The position numbers and the translations under genes are program-made. The notes under the pieces were generated by a model that worked only from the letters and a program-made list of their open reading frames with translations, ran no database searches and had not been told where the DNA came from. DNA of 64,000 nucleotides, taken from Puniceicoccaceae bacterium (lineage in GTDB: Bacteria; Verrucomicrobiota; Verrucomicrobiia; Opitutales; Coraliomargaritaceae). The DNA lies in assembly GCA_902587165.1 (NCBI GenBank), contig CACIKF010000006.1, positions 1 through 64,000 on the forward strand, written 5' to 3'. Shown one piece after another: positions 39,221-49,504 of this stretch (position 1 is the stretch's first letter; every line of letters begins with the position of its first letter).

Positions 39221-40087
39221 ATGAAAATATACCTAAACGATCAATTAGTCGATGCCTCAGAGGCCAAAGTCTCTGTATTCGATCACGGCTTACTCTATGG
39301 TGATGGTATTTTCGAGGGAATCCGGCTCTATAACGGCTGCGTTTTCAAACTGAAAGAGCACCTTGAACGCCTTGAATACTCGGCTAAATCAATCATGTTG
39401 GAGATGCCTTGGACGCGTCAGCAAATATCTGATGCTGTCTGCGAAACCTGCCGAGCTAATGGCCTTAAAGATGGCTATATTCGCCTCGTCGTCACTCGCG
39501 GTGTAGGCAGCCTTGGCCTATCTATCAAAAATTGCGACAAGCCACAACTCATTGTAATCGCAGATAAGATTCAACTCTACCCGCAAGAGTTTTATGATAA
39601 TGGTCTTGCCATAATAACTGTACCGACTCGACGCTGTAATCCAGCCGCGCTACCACCCTCGGTCAAATCACTAAATTATTTGAACAATATTCTCGCCAAG
39701 ATCGAAGCGCAGCACCTCGGCTACCATGAGGCGATAATGCTCAACGACCAAGGTTACATCGCCGAATGTACTGGGGACAATGTCTTTATTATTCATAAAG
39801 GTGAGCTCATCACGCCATCCGCTAGTGTTGGTGCCCTTAAGGGTATCACCCGCGATACCGCATTGGAGATTGCTGACGAAATTGGTATCCCTTGGCGAGA
39901 GGCCAACATGACGCGCTACGACGTCTGGGTGGCGGACGAACTTTTCCTTACTGGAACAGCTGCAGAGATCGTCCCTATCGTCGAGGTTGACGCCCGCAAG
40001 ATTGGCAACGGCAAGCCCGGTGAGATCACCTCTAAATTCCTGGAAGCCTTCCGCCGTCGCGTTAGTCTTGAGGGCACAAGGATCTGA
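39221..40087 (+). CDS. ilvE: Branched-chain amino acid aminotransferase
   Basis: A 288-residue fold-type IV PLP enzyme catalysing the last step of Leu, Ile and Val synthesis. Landmarks: VFDHGLLYGDGIFEGIRLY, the Schiff-base Lys149 in SVKSLNYLNNILAKIEA, EAIMLNDQGYIAECTGDNVF and the phosphate-binding GALKGITRDTALEIA. Length is normal. D-amino acid aminotransferase belongs to the same fold, but the EGIRLY and NYLNNI patterns favour IlvE. It precedes mcsA by 143 bases. ilvC and ilvN lie near 55-56 kb. Confidence 0.92.
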   Translation: MKIYLNDQLVDASEAKVSVFDHGLLYGDGIFEGIRLYNGCVFKLKEHLERLEYSAKSIMLEMPWTRQQISDAVCETCRANGLKDGYIRLVVTRGVGSLGLSIKNCDKPQLIVIADKIQLYPQEFYDNGLAIITVPTRRCNPAALPPSVKSLNYLNNILAKIEAQHLGYHEAIMLNDQGYIAECTGDNVFIIHKGELITPSASVGALKGITRDTALEIADEIGIPWREANMTRYDVWVADELFLTGTAAEIVPIVEVDARKIGNGKPGEITSKFLEAFRRRVSLEGTRI

Positions 40088-40230
40088 TAAGCTTACCTTA
40101 CAAAGAGATTGGCACAATTTATGCAAATAATTGTGTTCAATTCTATGTAAACTCACAAAACACCCAGGCTTCCCAGAGATAAAGTATGCTTTTGCTTTGC
40201 GATTTTGAAAGGCAGCGCCATTATTAAATT

Positions 40231-40740
40231 ATGTCTGAAAATTTGAAATGTAGTCATTGCAATAAACCCGCAACCGTCCATCTGACTCAGATCGTCAACA
40301 ACAAGATTATCAAGGTCGATCTATGCGAGTCTTGTGCGCAGGCTAAGGGAGTCACTGACTCCGAGGGTTACTCTCTTGCGGACCTTTTATCTAAGACCAA
40401 TCTCACCCTCGAAAAAGGTGAAGCTAGGATCGCTTGCCCAGATTGCGGATTGACCACTGCGGACTTTCGCCGAACAGGTCGACTCGGATGCGCTGCCTGT
40501 TACCGTAGCTTCGTAACATTGTTGCAGCCAGTTCTGGAGGATATGCACGCAGGCACCGCACACAAGGGTAAGATCCCCAAGGTCGCGCTCTCTCGACAGA
40601 CCAGCATGGCTAAGCTAAATGACCTTGAAAATGCGCTTCATCGGGCCATTGCTGAGGAAGCCTACGAAGACGCAGCCAAATTCCGCGACGAAATCCAAGC
40701 ATGCAAAAAGGCCGCTGAATACGAAGCCATCCAGTCATGA
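40231..40740 (+). CDS. mcsA: McsA-like zinc-finger/UVR protein, activator of McsB
   Basis: A 169-residue protein with two pairs of CxxC motifs at the N-terminus (CSHC and CESC) and two more in the middle (CPDC and CAAC), each pair fit to bind zinc, and a C-terminal UVR motif (LENALHRAIAEEAYEDAAKFRDEI minus its end). McsA activates the arginine kinase McsB. Its stop overlaps the mcsB start by four bases (ATGA), giving translational coupling. Confidence 0.92.
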   Translation: MSENLKCSHCNKPATVHLTQIVNNKIIKVDLCESCAQAKGVTDSEGYSLADLLSKTNLTLEKGEARIACPDCGLTTADFRRTGRLGCAACYRSFVTLLQPVLEDMHAGTAHKGKIPKVALSRQTSMAKLNDLENALHRAIAEEAYEDAAKFRDEIQACKKAAEYEAIQS

Positions 40741-41825
40741 TTGAGTCCATTATAAATTCAGACAAAGCTGAACTGACGCAAAATACTAAAAAGGGCGCTC
40801 CTGTAGTCCTCAGCACACGCGTGCGCTTGGCTCGTAATCTAGTAGACGCCCCATTTCCTGAGCGTGCCAATATGGCACAGCGTAGTGACTTAATGGCTAG
40901 ATGTGCCAATCAAATTGCCGATCTTTCGCAAATGAAGAACGGCGCTTTCTTTGATGTTGCCGAACTTTCTGACTTAGAAAGACAAGTTCTCCTCGAACGC
41001 CACCTCATCAGCCGGGAACTCTGCGATTCTCAATCTGGCTCCGGTGTTTTCATCAATAAAGATCAGACTTGTTCAGTCATGATCAACGAAGAGGACCATC
41101 TTCGCATCCAATTCCTTAAGACTGGCTTCAGTTTGCGTTCCGTCTGGAAGCAAATCGACCGATTTGATTCTAGCTTGGAAAATGAGCTCGACCTCGCTTT
41201 TTCTTCTGAGTTCGGCTACCTAACCGCTTGCCCGACAAACTTGGGTACCGGCCTACGTGCCTCTGTAATGCTGCATCTGCCTGGACTCGTAATTTCTAAT
41301 AATATGGATAAGGTCATACGTGCGGTCAACCAACTCGGCATCACCGTGCGCGGCCTCTTTGGAGAAGGCTCCGATGCGACTGGCCACGTTTTTCAGATAT
41401 CCAATCAACAGACCTTAGGAGAGAGTGAGGAGGAGATTCTGTCCCGTTTAGCCAGCGTATTCAAGACCATCATCGATCACGAAATTAATGCCCGTTTTAA
41501 ATACTTAGAAGAAAATTGCGCCTGTTTGCTTGACCAGATCGGGCGCGCTTTTGGAGTGCTTAAAAATGCCTACGTACTTAATTCGAACGAGGCCATGAAT
41601 TTGCTCTCTCTAATGCGCTTGGCTGTGGATCTTGAGATGTTGCCTGAGGTTAATCGCTCTGATATCGACAGGCTTTTCATCGAGTGCCAGCCTGGTCATA
41701 TTCAATACGTCGCAGGAGAAGGCATCGAGGCTGATGCCCGTGACCTTTGCCGCGCGAAGACGCTGCGCGAAGAATTTGTACAATTACCCGCACTTGATTT
41801 TGACAAGGTCAACAAACTAGGTTAA
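40737..41825 (+). CDS. mcsB: Protein arginine kinase McsB
   Basis: A 362-residue member of the ATP:guanido phosphotransferase family. McsB phosphorylates arginines on misfolded proteins, marking them for ClpCP. The family pattern is clear: VVLSTRVRLARNL near residue 25, the NEED motif in VMINEEDHLRIQ, YLTACPTNLGTGLRASVMLH and the loop RGLFGEGSDATGHVFQISNQ. The length agrees with the single-domain bacterial enzyme. It is coupled to mcsA and followed by clpC after 11 bases. Confidence 0.95.
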   Translation: MIESIINSDKAELTQNTKKGAPVVLSTRVRLARNLVDAPFPERANMAQRSDLMARCANQIADLSQMKNGAFFDVAELSDLERQVLLERHLISRELCDSQSGSGVFINKDQTCSVMINEEDHLRIQFLKTGFSLRSVWKQIDRFDSSLENELDLAFSSEFGYLTACPTNLGTGLRASVMLHLPGLVISNNMDKVIRAVNQLGITVRGLFGEGSDATGHVFQISNQQTLGESEEEILSRLASVFKTIIDHEINARFKYLEENCACLLDQIGRAFGVLKNAYVLNSNEAMNLLSLMRLAVDLEMLPEVNRSDIDRLFIECQPGHIQYVAGEGIEADARDLCRAKTLREEFVQLPALDFDKVNKLG

Positions 41826-41836
41826 TTTAACTACAT

Positions 41837-44323
41837 ATGGAACCTATGAATAACTTCACCCCACGCGCTCAACAAGTTTTGGCGCTGGCCCGTAAAGAGG
41901 CCGATCGTTTCCATCACAACTATGTGGGGACTGAGCACCTTCTACTCGGTCTGATTAACCTTGGACAAGGTGTTGCTGTCAATGTGCTCCAAAAAATGGA
42001 TCTCGATCTTCAGACGGTGCGCGCCGCTGTCGAGAAGCAAGTAGGCACTGGCCCCGAGAGTAAGCCGTCGGGTAATATTCCTTATACGCCACGCGTTAAA
42101 AAGGTATTAGCACTCGCGGGTAAAGAAGCCAAAGCCTTGAACCACTCATATGTCGGCACAGAGCATATTCTCCTTGGTCTCCTACGTGAAGGTGAGGGCG
42201 TCGCCGCGCGCGTCCTCAAATCCCTCGATGTAGATATTGAGCGTTGTCGAAACGAAATTCTCGCTGAGCTTGATCCTAATTTTTCTGGTGAGACTGGAGA
42301 GGCTGCAGCAGCTGGCTCCAAGTCTAGTGGTCCTGATGTCAAGAAGGACGGTAAGACACCTGCTCTTAAAGCATTTGGTCGCGACCTTACCGAACTTGCT
42401 AAAAATGGAGAGCTCGACCCAGTCGTTGGTCGCAGTGATGAGATCCGCCGGGTAGTCCAGATTTTATGCCGCCGCACCAAGAATAACCCAGTGCTCATCG
42501 GAGAAGCCGGTGTCGGCAAGACCGCGATTATCGAAGGTCTTGCTCAAGAAATTTCCTCTGGCATCGTGCCCGAAATCCTCGCGGACAAGCGTCTGATTAC
42601 TCTCGACCTCGCCCTGATGGTCGCTGGAACCAAGTATCGTGGCCAATTTGAAGAACGCATCAAAGCAGTCATGGATGAAATTCGTCGTGCCAAGAATGTT
42701 ATCATCTTTATTGATGAACTTCACACGATCGTCGGCGCAGGCGCAGCCGAAGGTGCTATGGATGCATCTAACATTTTCAAGCCTGCGCTCAGTCGTGGCG
42801 AGCTACAATGCATAGGTGCGACGACCTTGGCGGAATACCGCAAATACATAGAAAAGGACAGTGCGCTTGACCGCCGCTTCCAGTCCGTGAAAGTCGAAGC
42901 ACCTTCAATTGAAGACACGATCCTCATCCTAAAGGGTATCCGCGGCAAATACGAAGATCATCACAAGGTCGAATTTACCGACAGTGCACTTGACGCCGCC
43001 GCCAAGCTCTCCGAGCGCTATATCACTTCGCGCTTCCTTCCCGATAAAGCGATCGATATCCTTGATGAGGCTGGTGCCCGTGCCCGTATTGAGTCACTCA
43101 AACAGCCAGTCGAGTTTGAAAACATGGCCGCTGAGATAGATGAGGTCTGCGCCAAAAAAGAAGATGCCATTGCTAAGCAACATTTCGAAGGCGCGGCTAA
43201 ATACCGCGACGAAGAGAAGCAGTTACGCAAAAAACAGACTAACGCAATCGAAGAGTGGAAGAAGACTCGTGAAGAGAACCGCCTCGTCGTCGACGAAGAG
43301 GAAATGCTCCAGGTTGTCGCCGCATGGACTGGCATTCCACTATCTAAAATGGAAGAGGCTGAGAGTAAGAAGTTGCTTAAGCTCGAAGCTGAGCTACAAA
43401 GCGAAGTTATTGGACAGACGATCGCGACCGAAGTCATTTCCAAAGCCCTTCGTCGCTCCCGCGCCGATCTTAAAGATCCCAAGCGTCCGATTGGCTCTTT
43501 TATGTTCCTAGGTCCTACGGGTGTAGGAAAGACACTGCTTGCTAAAGTTTTGGCTGAAGAGATGTTTGGTGATAAGGATGCCATCATTCAGATCGATATG
43601 TCTGAATACATGGAAAAATTTGCTGTCTCCCGCCTTGTCGGTTCGCCTCCCGGCTACGTCGGCTATGAAGAGGGCGGCCAACTGACAGAAGCTGTTCGCC
43701 GCAAGCCTTACTCCGTCGTGCTCTTTGATGAAATCGAGAAAGCTCACCCTGACGTTGTCCAGTTGCTCCTACAAGTTCTTGAGGAAGGTCGATTAACCGA
43801 CAGCCTTGGTCGCAAGATCGACTTTCGTAATACCATTTTAATTATGACGTCTAATGTCGGCGCGGACATTCTCCAGCGTAACACATCGATGGGTTTCGGA
43901 ATTGAGAGCAATGCCGAGAACGAGTATGAAAAAATTCGTGAAAAGATCCTAGATGAGACCAAGCGTGTCTTTAAGCCTGAGTTCCTCAACCGCCTGAACG
44001 ACCTTGTCATCTTCAAATCACTCGCTCGTGAGGACATGACCGAGATCGTCGATTTAGAGCTACGAAATGTCGCTACTCGCCTCAAAGAGCGTGAGTTATC
44101 GTTCGACTTTTCCAAAGAGTGCAAGGACTTCCTAATCGACAAAGGGTATGACGAAAAATACGGAGCACGCCCACTACGACGCGCAGTTGAAAAGTATCTA
44201 GAAGATTCCCTCGCTGAAGCTATTCTAGCGGGAGAGATCAAACCAGGTGAAGTTATCAAAGTCACAGTCGACGAGGAATCCAAAAGTCTGGAGTTTAAAC
44301 AAGATCAGCCTGTCTCCTCCTAA
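41837..44323 (+). CDS. clpC: ATP-dependent Clp protease unfoldase ClpC
   Basis: An 828-residue class I AAA+ unfoldase. Two N-terminal Clp_N repeats ([13 protein letters not shown] and [13 protein letters not shown]) bind adaptors or phosphoarginine. The first AAA module has Walker [11 protein letters not shown] and Walker [19 protein letters not shown]; a UVR motif follows in the middle domain ([19 protein letters not shown]); the second AAA module has [12 protein letters not shown] and the [10 protein letters not shown] pore loop. It works with ClpP and McsB on damaged proteins. It is the last gene of mcsA-mcsB-clpC; ctsR, usual in Firmicutes, is absent. Confidence 0.97.
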   Translation: MEPMNNFTPRAQQVLALARKEADRFHHNYVGTEHLLLGLINLGQGVAVNVLQKMDLDLQTVRAAVEKQVGTGPESKPSGNIPYTPRVKKVLALAGKEAKALNHSYVGTEHILLGLLREGEGVAARVLKSLDVDIERCRNEILAELDPNFSGETGEAAAAGSKSSGPDVKKDGKTPALKAFGRDLTELAKNGELDPVVGRSDEIRRVVQILCRRTKNNPVLIGEAGVGKTAIIEGLAQEISSGIVPEILADKRLITLDLALMVAGTKYRGQFEERIKAVMDEIRRAKNVIIFIDELHTIVGAGAAEGAMDASNIFKPALSRGELQCIGATTLAEYRKYIEKDSALDRRFQSVKVEAPSIEDTILILKGIRGKYEDHHKVEFTDSALDAAAKLSERYITSRFLPDKAIDILDEAGARARIESLKQPVEFENMAAEIDEVCAKKEDAIAKQHFEGAAKYRDEEKQLRKKQTNAIEEWKKTREENRLVVDEEEMLQVVAAWTGIPLSKMEEAESKKLLKLEAELQSEVIGQTIATEVISKALRRSRADLKDPKRPIGSFMFLGPTGVGKTLLAKVLAEEMFGDKDAIIQIDMSEYMEKFAVSRLVGSPPGYVGYEEGGQLTEAVRRKPYSVVLFDEIEKAHPDVVQLLLQVLEEGRLTDSLGRKIDFRNTILIMTSNVGADILQRNTSMGFGIESNAENEYEKIREKILDETKRVFKPEFLNRLNDLVIFKSLAREDMTEIVDLELRNVATRLKERELSFDFSKECKDFLIDKGYDEKYGARPLRRAVEKYLEDSLAEAILAGEIKPGEVIKVTVDEESKSLEFKQDQPVSS

Positions 44324-44640
44324 GCGCAAGGATGGGTGCAGCGCGTACACCGGCAGTAAATGCTTAACTGTTTTCAGTAATAGCAAGTGTGCTCTGTCAG
44401 GTAATACTGGCTTTGAAGCGTGGAAGTTTGTATCATTCCTTACTCATTTGTGTTTGAAAGAATGAAGGCGTTTAGTCCTCGAGTCTGAGTCTAGTAATTT
44501 ATCCATAGCAGAAATAGTATAAAGCAAGATTTGCTGTGATTTAGCTGGCTTTCGGCATTGACCTCAATTTGTTATGGAATTTGCTAACTAGGTGCGTTTA
44601 GCCACTTTATGCAACAAACTAGGAGCCCTAAAAAGCTAAC
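44324..44640. other. Intergenic region between clpC and acs
   Basis: About 317 bases. No RNA gene or strong terminator. A TTGACC box near 44558 could be part of an acs promoter but no matching -10 is evident. Confidence 0.4.
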
Positions 44641-46605
44641 ATGACTACTGATAATTCTTCTATGGAGTCGGTCTCACACGAAGACCGTAAATTCTCCCCT
44701 TCCTCTGAATTTGTCGATGCTGCCCACATTAGTGGGGATAAGGCCTATCGGGCGCTTTACGAGAAGAGTATTCAAGACCCCGAAGCCTTTTGGGCAGAAG
44801 CGGCTGGAGAGCTACACTGGTTCAAAAAGTGGGACACGGTGCTCAACGACACCGATGCGCCATTTTTCAAATGGTTTGATGGTAGCCGCACAAATCTTTC
44901 TTACAATTGCCTCGATCGTCACATCGATGCGGGTCTGGGCGATAAGATAGCTATTCACTGGGAGGGCGAGCCCGGCGATTCGCGTGATATCACATACGTG
45001 CAACTCCATCTCGAGGTCTGTCGCCTTGCGAATGCCCTCAAAGCGCGTGGTGTGCAAAAGGGCGATCGGATCGCAGTCTATTTGCCGATGATTCCTGAGT
45101 TGGCCATCTCAGTACTAGCTTGTGCGCGTATTGGTGCTGTGCACTCCGTTATTTTTGCTGGCTTTTCAGCCGACTCAATTCGTGATCGCGTACTTGATAG
45201 TGAAACGCGTATGGTTATCACGGCGGATGGCGGCTACCGTCGTGGCAAGGTGCTGGAGCTTAAAAAGATTGTTGATGAAGGTGTAATGACTTGCGACTGC
45301 GTACAAGATGTAATAGTGGTTAAACGTGGTGGAAATCATTTTGTTGATTGCCCAATGATGGACGGCCGTGACATATGGTATCACGATCTCGTCGCTAATG
45401 TGGACGATAATTGTCCCGCCGAAGAAATGGAAGCTGAAGATTTGCTATTCCTACTCTACACGAGTGGCACGACGGGTAAGCCTAAAGGAATCATGCACAC
45501 CACGGCGGGTTATCAAGTGTATAGCTTCCTTACTTCAAAGTATATTTTTGACCTAAAGCAAGACGATGTTTATTGGTGTACTGCGGATGTAGGCTGGATC
45601 ACAGGGCACACTTACATTGTCTATGGAATCATGCAGAACGGCGTCACTCAAGTGATGTATGAGGGTGCTCCGAACCACCCTGACGAGGGGCGCTTTTGGG
45701 AAATTATTGAGAAGTATAAGGTTTCCATTTTTTACACTGCACCGACTGCGATTCGTGCCTTCATGAAGTGGGGTGATGATTGGGTAACGGGTAAAGATAT
45801 TTCTTCGCTCCGCCTACTCGGCACGGTTGGCGAACCGATTAACCCCGAAGCTTGGATTTGGTATCACAAGATGATCGGTGCAGAGCGTTGCCCGATTGTA
45901 GACACTTGGTGGCAAACCGAGACGGGTGGTCACATGCTCACACCGATGCCAGGTGCGACCGCGACAAAGCCTGGTTGCGCAACGGTTCCATTCTTCGGGG
46001 TCGAGCCAGCAATTTTAATGGACGATGGTAGCGAAGTTGAAGCAGGCATTTTAGCCATAAAGAAACCATGGCCGGGAATGCTGCGTGGTATTTACGGCGA
46101 TCCACAGCGTTTTAAAGATACCTACTGGTGTAAGTGGGGCGGAAAATATTATTTTCCTGGCGACGGCGCACGTTGCGATGAGGATGGGTATATTTGGATT
46201 CTAGGTCGTGTCGACGACGTGGTCAACGTATCGGGACATCGTATCGGTACCGCGGAGTTAGAGAGTGTCTTCGTCGAGCATGAAGACGTGGCCGAATCCG
46301 CAGTGGTCGGTATTCCCCATGAGATTAAAGGCCAAGGGCTAGTTGCCTTCGTCACTGTGATTGACGGTCGCGATCAAGACGAACATCTACGTAAGGAACT
46401 CGTCGCAATGATCGATAAGGGCATCGGCAAGTTTGCTCGGCCTGAACGTATTCTCTTTTCTTCGGATCTACCTAAAACACGCTCTGGTAAGATTATGCGC
46501 CGGATTCTGCGCGACATCGCTGAGGGTAAAGACTTGGGCAATGTAACGACCTTGGCCGATCCGACAGTGGTCAAAGATTTGCAGAAGCAATACTTGAAGG
46601 CCTAG
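44641..46605 (+). CDS. acs: Acetyl-CoA synthetase
   Basis: A 654-residue AMP-forming ligase that makes acetyl-CoA from acetate, CoA and ATP. The adenylate signature is LLYTSGTTGKPKGIMHT; other landmarks are TADVGWITGHTYIVYG, the acetate-pocket WWQTETGGHM and the C-terminal lid motif PKTRSGKIMRRILR whose lysine is the known acetylation-controlled residue. Length matches E. coli Acs. It stands alone and converges on the VC0807-like gene. Confidence 0.97.
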   Translation: MTTDNSSMESVSHEDRKFSPSSEFVDAAHISGDKAYRALYEKSIQDPEAFWAEAAGELHWFKKWDTVLNDTDAPFFKWFDGSRTNLSYNCLDRHIDAGLGDKIAIHWEGEPGDSRDITYVQLHLEVCRLANALKARGVQKGDRIAVYLPMIPELAISVLACARIGAVHSVIFAGFSADSIRDRVLDSETRMVITADGGYRRGKVLELKKIVDEGVMTCDCVQDVIVVKRGGNHFVDCPMMDGRDIWYHDLVANVDDNCPAEEMEAEDLLFLLYTSGTTGKPKGIMHTTAGYQVYSFLTSKYIFDLKQDDVYWCTADVGWITGHTYIVYGIMQNGVTQVMYEGAPNHPDEGRFWEIIEKYKVSIFYTAPTAIRAFMKWGDDWVTGKDISSLRLLGTVGEPINPEAWIWYHKMIGAERCPIVDTWWQTETGGHMLTPMPGATATKPGCATVPFFGVEPAILMDDGSEVEAGILAIKKPWPGMLRGIYGDPQRFKDTYWCKWGGKYYFPGDGARCDEDGYIWILGRVDDVVNVSGHRIGTAELESVFVEHEDVAESAVVGIPHEIKGQGLVAFVTVIDGRDQDEHLRKELVAMIDKGIGKFARPERILFSSDLPKTRSGKIMRRILRDIAEGKDLGNVTTLADPTVVKDLQKQYLKA

Positions 46606-46674
46606 ATCGCGGGACACATTAAAAACGTTTCTCGTATGCGTTAAAGGGATACTCTTCTTAGCAAAGTGGGGTAG

Positions 46675-47484
46675 TCACTTCGAACCAGCAGTATCGTGGG
46701 CCGTCTTCTTTGGTTCTGCGCCGTGGAGCACATCTTCGAGCTCCAGTCCAGTCATACTTTTGATGCCCTTGAGTAACTGCATCAGTGCGATCATCATAAT
46801 CGCCATGCTTGGGATTGCGATGACTGGCCAGCTCCACGCCATCATTTTACTCACTTCGGAATTAAACGCGTCGCTACCGCTAGGGCTGACTACGATCCAG
46901 CGAGCGAGAAAGTAATTTAAGATACCACTTAATAAAAAAGAGGCTGCCAGCAGCCATGTGCAGCGCACAAGCAAACGCTCAAAGGCACTGACCGAATCAT
47001 GTGTTACAAGTGCGGCATGTACCTTATTTACATTAATGAGCTCGGGGTTGTAGAGAAGCGTACGAATGAGTGGGTAGGGTGTTTTCAAAGAAATCAATAC
47101 CGCAATACCTAGTAAAAGAGGGATAGCAGCCTCTTTGACCGCGAACCATTCAGTTGAAATTTCCAGGATTCCAATGCCTCCAGTTAAAAGAACACTGATT
47201 AAGCCGAGGATCGAAAAAATGTTATACTTCGAGCGTTTAACGTAGTCGTAGATGAAATAACCGACAGGAAAGGCGATCGCGAGGAGAAGCACGCCGACCG
47301 CTACATTTTCGAAGTAAGACTCAAGGTAGGATCCGAACCATTGCTTACCCTTGTTGAGTAGTAGGATCGGTAGGATCAGGTTGAAGCCTAGGTTCAGGAA
47401 AGTATTTTCTTTCTTAACATCCTTCTTTTTGGGCGGTTCCGGATTATCGGAAATAGACGAGTTGATGTGTTGCAGATGAGACAT
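46675..47484 (-). CDS. VC0807-family-like membrane protein
   Basis: A 269-residue protein with about six membrane helices after a polar N-terminal 30 residues. The [21 protein letters not shown] opening (abridged) fits the VC0807 family of uncharacterised membrane proteins distantly related to intracellular septation proteins. Its ATG overlaps the divergent coaB frame: the complementary CAT occupies 47482-47484. Confidence 0.55.
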   Translation of the reverse strand: MSHLQHINSSISDNPEPPKKKDVKKENTFLNLGFNLILPILLLNKGKQWFGSYLESYFENVAVGVLLLAIAFPVGYFIYDYVKRSKYNIFSILGLISVLLTGGIGILEISTEWFAVKEAAIPLLLGIAVLISLKTPYPLIRTLLYNPELINVNKVHAALVTHDSVSAFERLLVRCTWLLAASFLLSGILNYFLARWIVVSPSGSDAFNSEVSKMMAWSWPVIAIPSMAIMMIALMQLLKGIKSMTGLELEDVLHGAEPKKTAHDTAGSK

Positions 47485-47503
47485 GAGTTCGCCTAGAGTT
47501 TTA

Positions 47504-48157
47504 ATGCTTATGTCGAATGCAAGCTCTATTCGTTGTCTTATTACTGCGGGTCCTACCCGCGAGTTTATTGATCCCGTACGCTATATCAGCAATCCTTCGA
47601 CAGGTAAAATGGGCTTTTCTATTGCCGAGGCCGCTATTGAAGCGGGCTGGAACGTTGATCTAGTGGCTGGTCCTGTCGCTCTTGAAGAGCCAAACGGTGC
47701 CATTCTTTACCCAGTTATGACCGCCGAAGAAATGCTTCATCAGGTCGACGCACTCTTCGACGCTTGCGATGTCCTCATTATGACGGCGGCGGTCTGCGAC
47801 TTCCGTCCTATTGTGCACCACACGCATAAAGAGAAAAAGGGTGACGCCTCCATGAATATCGAGTTCGAGCGTACTGCAGACATCCTAAAAATCGTGTCCG
47901 AGCGTAAAGCGCACCAGACCGTGGTCGGTTTTTCGGCTGAAACGAGAGATGTGGTCAGCTATGCCAAGGAAAAGTTAGTATCCAAGAAATTAGACTACAT
48001 CGTTGCCAATGAAGTTGGCAAACTAGGCTCAGGATTCGCTGCGGATACGAACGAAGTGGTTCTGATTGCTGCCGATGGCAGTTCCGTCAAGTTAGGTCCT
48101 AGTACTAAATCGGCCATTGCAGAGGAACTGATACAACTCGTTACGCCCGTGAAATAA
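47504..48157 (+). CDS. coaB: Stand-alone phosphopantothenate-cysteine ligase (CoaB)
   Basis: A 217-residue protein matching only the C-terminal half of bifunctional CoaBC/Dfp: [50 protein letters not shown] and KKLDYIVAN. It joins cysteine to 4'-phosphopantothenate in CoA synthesis. No CoaC flavoprotein domain is attached or adjacent. The frame opens at 47483, overlapping the divergent gene's start; ATG at 47504 has AGAG five bases upstream and ATG at 47510 is also possible. Conserved sequence begins about residue 10. Confidence 0.88.
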   Translation: MLMSNASSIRCLITAGPTREFIDPVRYISNPSTGKMGFSIAEAAIEAGWNVDLVAGPVALEEPNGAILYPVMTAEEMLHQVDALFDACDVLIMTAAVCDFRPIVHHTHKEKKGDASMNIEFERTADILKIVSERKAHQTVVGFSAETRDVVSYAKEKLVSKKLDYIVANEVGKLGSGFAADTNEVVLIAADGSSVKLGPSTKSAIAEELIQLVTPVK

Positions 48158-48197
48158 TGGCTTCTATCCTTTAACTATTATATTTTAACTTCTTCTA

Positions 48198-49367
48198 ATG
48201 AAAAACACCGGACTCGAAAAAATACTTGGGCGAATCGAGGACCTCGATTCGGTGAATTTGGGCATCCTCGTGCAGCGCCTTGCGCGCGAGCGAAAGATGC
48301 AGGAGACCGTCTTCAATACGATTCGGGATGGCGTCATAGTGATCGACTCGGATGGAGTGGTACAATATGCAAACGACGCTGCTCTGGGATTGATCGGCCT
48401 CAAGGGTAACGATATCGGTGTCACCAGACTTTGGAAAATGGTGCCCGATTTAGCTAAATCGATCGATCTTGAGACGGTTACGGGTGAAAAGAAATCAGCT
48501 CCCGTTCTCTCGCGTGAGATCGAACTTAATTACCCCGATCATCGTGTGGTGCGTCTCTACATGGTTCCAATCGACGCTCAAGTCGGCCACGATGATAGCG
48601 GTGGTTACGTCATCGTACTGTCTGACGTAACTGAAGAACGCGTTTCCATGGAGGAACGGCTCGAAAGCGAACGGATTGACTCTATCGTCCGTCTAGCCGC
48701 AGGAGTAGCTCACGAACTGGGAAATCCGCTCAATTCGTTAACTATTCATTTACAACTCATCGAGCGAAAGCTTAAGAAACTGGCTAAGCAGCCAGACGCC
48801 ACTAAGCTGACCGAGTCCTTGCAGGTCTGTCAAGGAGAGGTAGAGCGACTAGACGGCATCATAACGCACTTTCTCAAGGCGATAAGGCCACAGAAGCTAG
48901 AGTTGAATGAGCTTGATCTATTGGGGCTCGTGGAAGATGTGCTTCGCGTTCAGGAGGCAGAGTTAAGTAACCGGAAACTCGAAGTAAAAGTCGAGGTTAG
49001 TGATGATTTACCTACAATTCTCGGTGATCGAGATCAAATTAAGCAGGCCTTTTTTAATCTAATTAAGAACGCGATGGAAGCCATGCAGCCTAGCGGAAGT
49101 TTGCGAATCCTCGCGCGCTGCGATGACGACTACGTTTATTTGCAATTTGTTGATAACGGCTCAGGCATTTCTGAGGAAGATCTTTCCAAGGTTTTTCAAG
49201 CCTATTATACGACGAAGGAAGAAGGCCATGGTCTTGGCATGATGATTGTTGAGCGTATCATGCGCGAACACGGCGGGCACATTAACATTGAATCGCGGAA
49301 AGAAGCGGGCACAGCCATCACGCTGCAGTTTCCCCAGCAACATCGACGAACAAGGCTACTCGAGTAA
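48198..49367 (+). CDS. Soluble PAS-domain histidine kinase, NtrB-like
   Basis: A 389-residue cytoplasmic sensor kinase without membrane helices. A PAS domain (about residues 40-155, [20 protein letters not shown]) precedes a HisKA domain with phospho-acceptor His172 in [15 protein letters not shown] and an HATPase domain with [21 protein letters not shown] and [12 protein letters not shown]. The architecture is that of NtrB-like kinases that act on sigma-54 activators. No response regulator is beside it. It lies 40 bases after coaB. Confidence 0.9.
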   Translation: MKNTGLEKILGRIEDLDSVNLGILVQRLARERKMQETVFNTIRDGVIVIDSDGVVQYANDAALGLIGLKGNDIGVTRLWKMVPDLAKSIDLETVTGEKKSAPVLSREIELNYPDHRVVRLYMVPIDAQVGHDDSGGYVIVLSDVTEERVSMEERLESERIDSIVRLAAGVAHELGNPLNSLTIHLQLIERKLKKLAKQPDATKLTESLQVCQGEVERLDGIITHFLKAIRPQKLELNELDLLGLVEDVLRVQEAELSNRKLEVKVEVSDDLPTILGDRDQIKQAFFNLIKNAMEAMQPSGSLRILARCDDDYVYLQFVDNGSGISEEDLSKVFQAYYTTKEEGHGLGMMIVERIMREHGGHINIESRKEAGTAITLQFPQQHRRTRLLE

Positions 49368-49504
49368 GTTTAAACCACATATTCAAGTGGCCCTAGATGC
49401 AAAGGGAATGATCTGAGAACCGACATATACGTTATCAGTTTTGGCACTACCTTTTTCGAAAGGGTTGACATTATTCAGCTAAAAATTATATCAATTATAC
49501 CTAG

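Noticed and set aside
43018-44283. Long minus-strand open frames opposite clpC (189 and 179 codons)
   Set aside because: Serine/arginine-rich composition typical of antisense reading of a conserved gene; no motifs.
49441-49470. Sigma-54 type promoter before the HNH gene (TGGCAC then TTTTTC)
   Set aside because: The -12 element lacks the GC core (TTGC), so the match is partial and likely chance.
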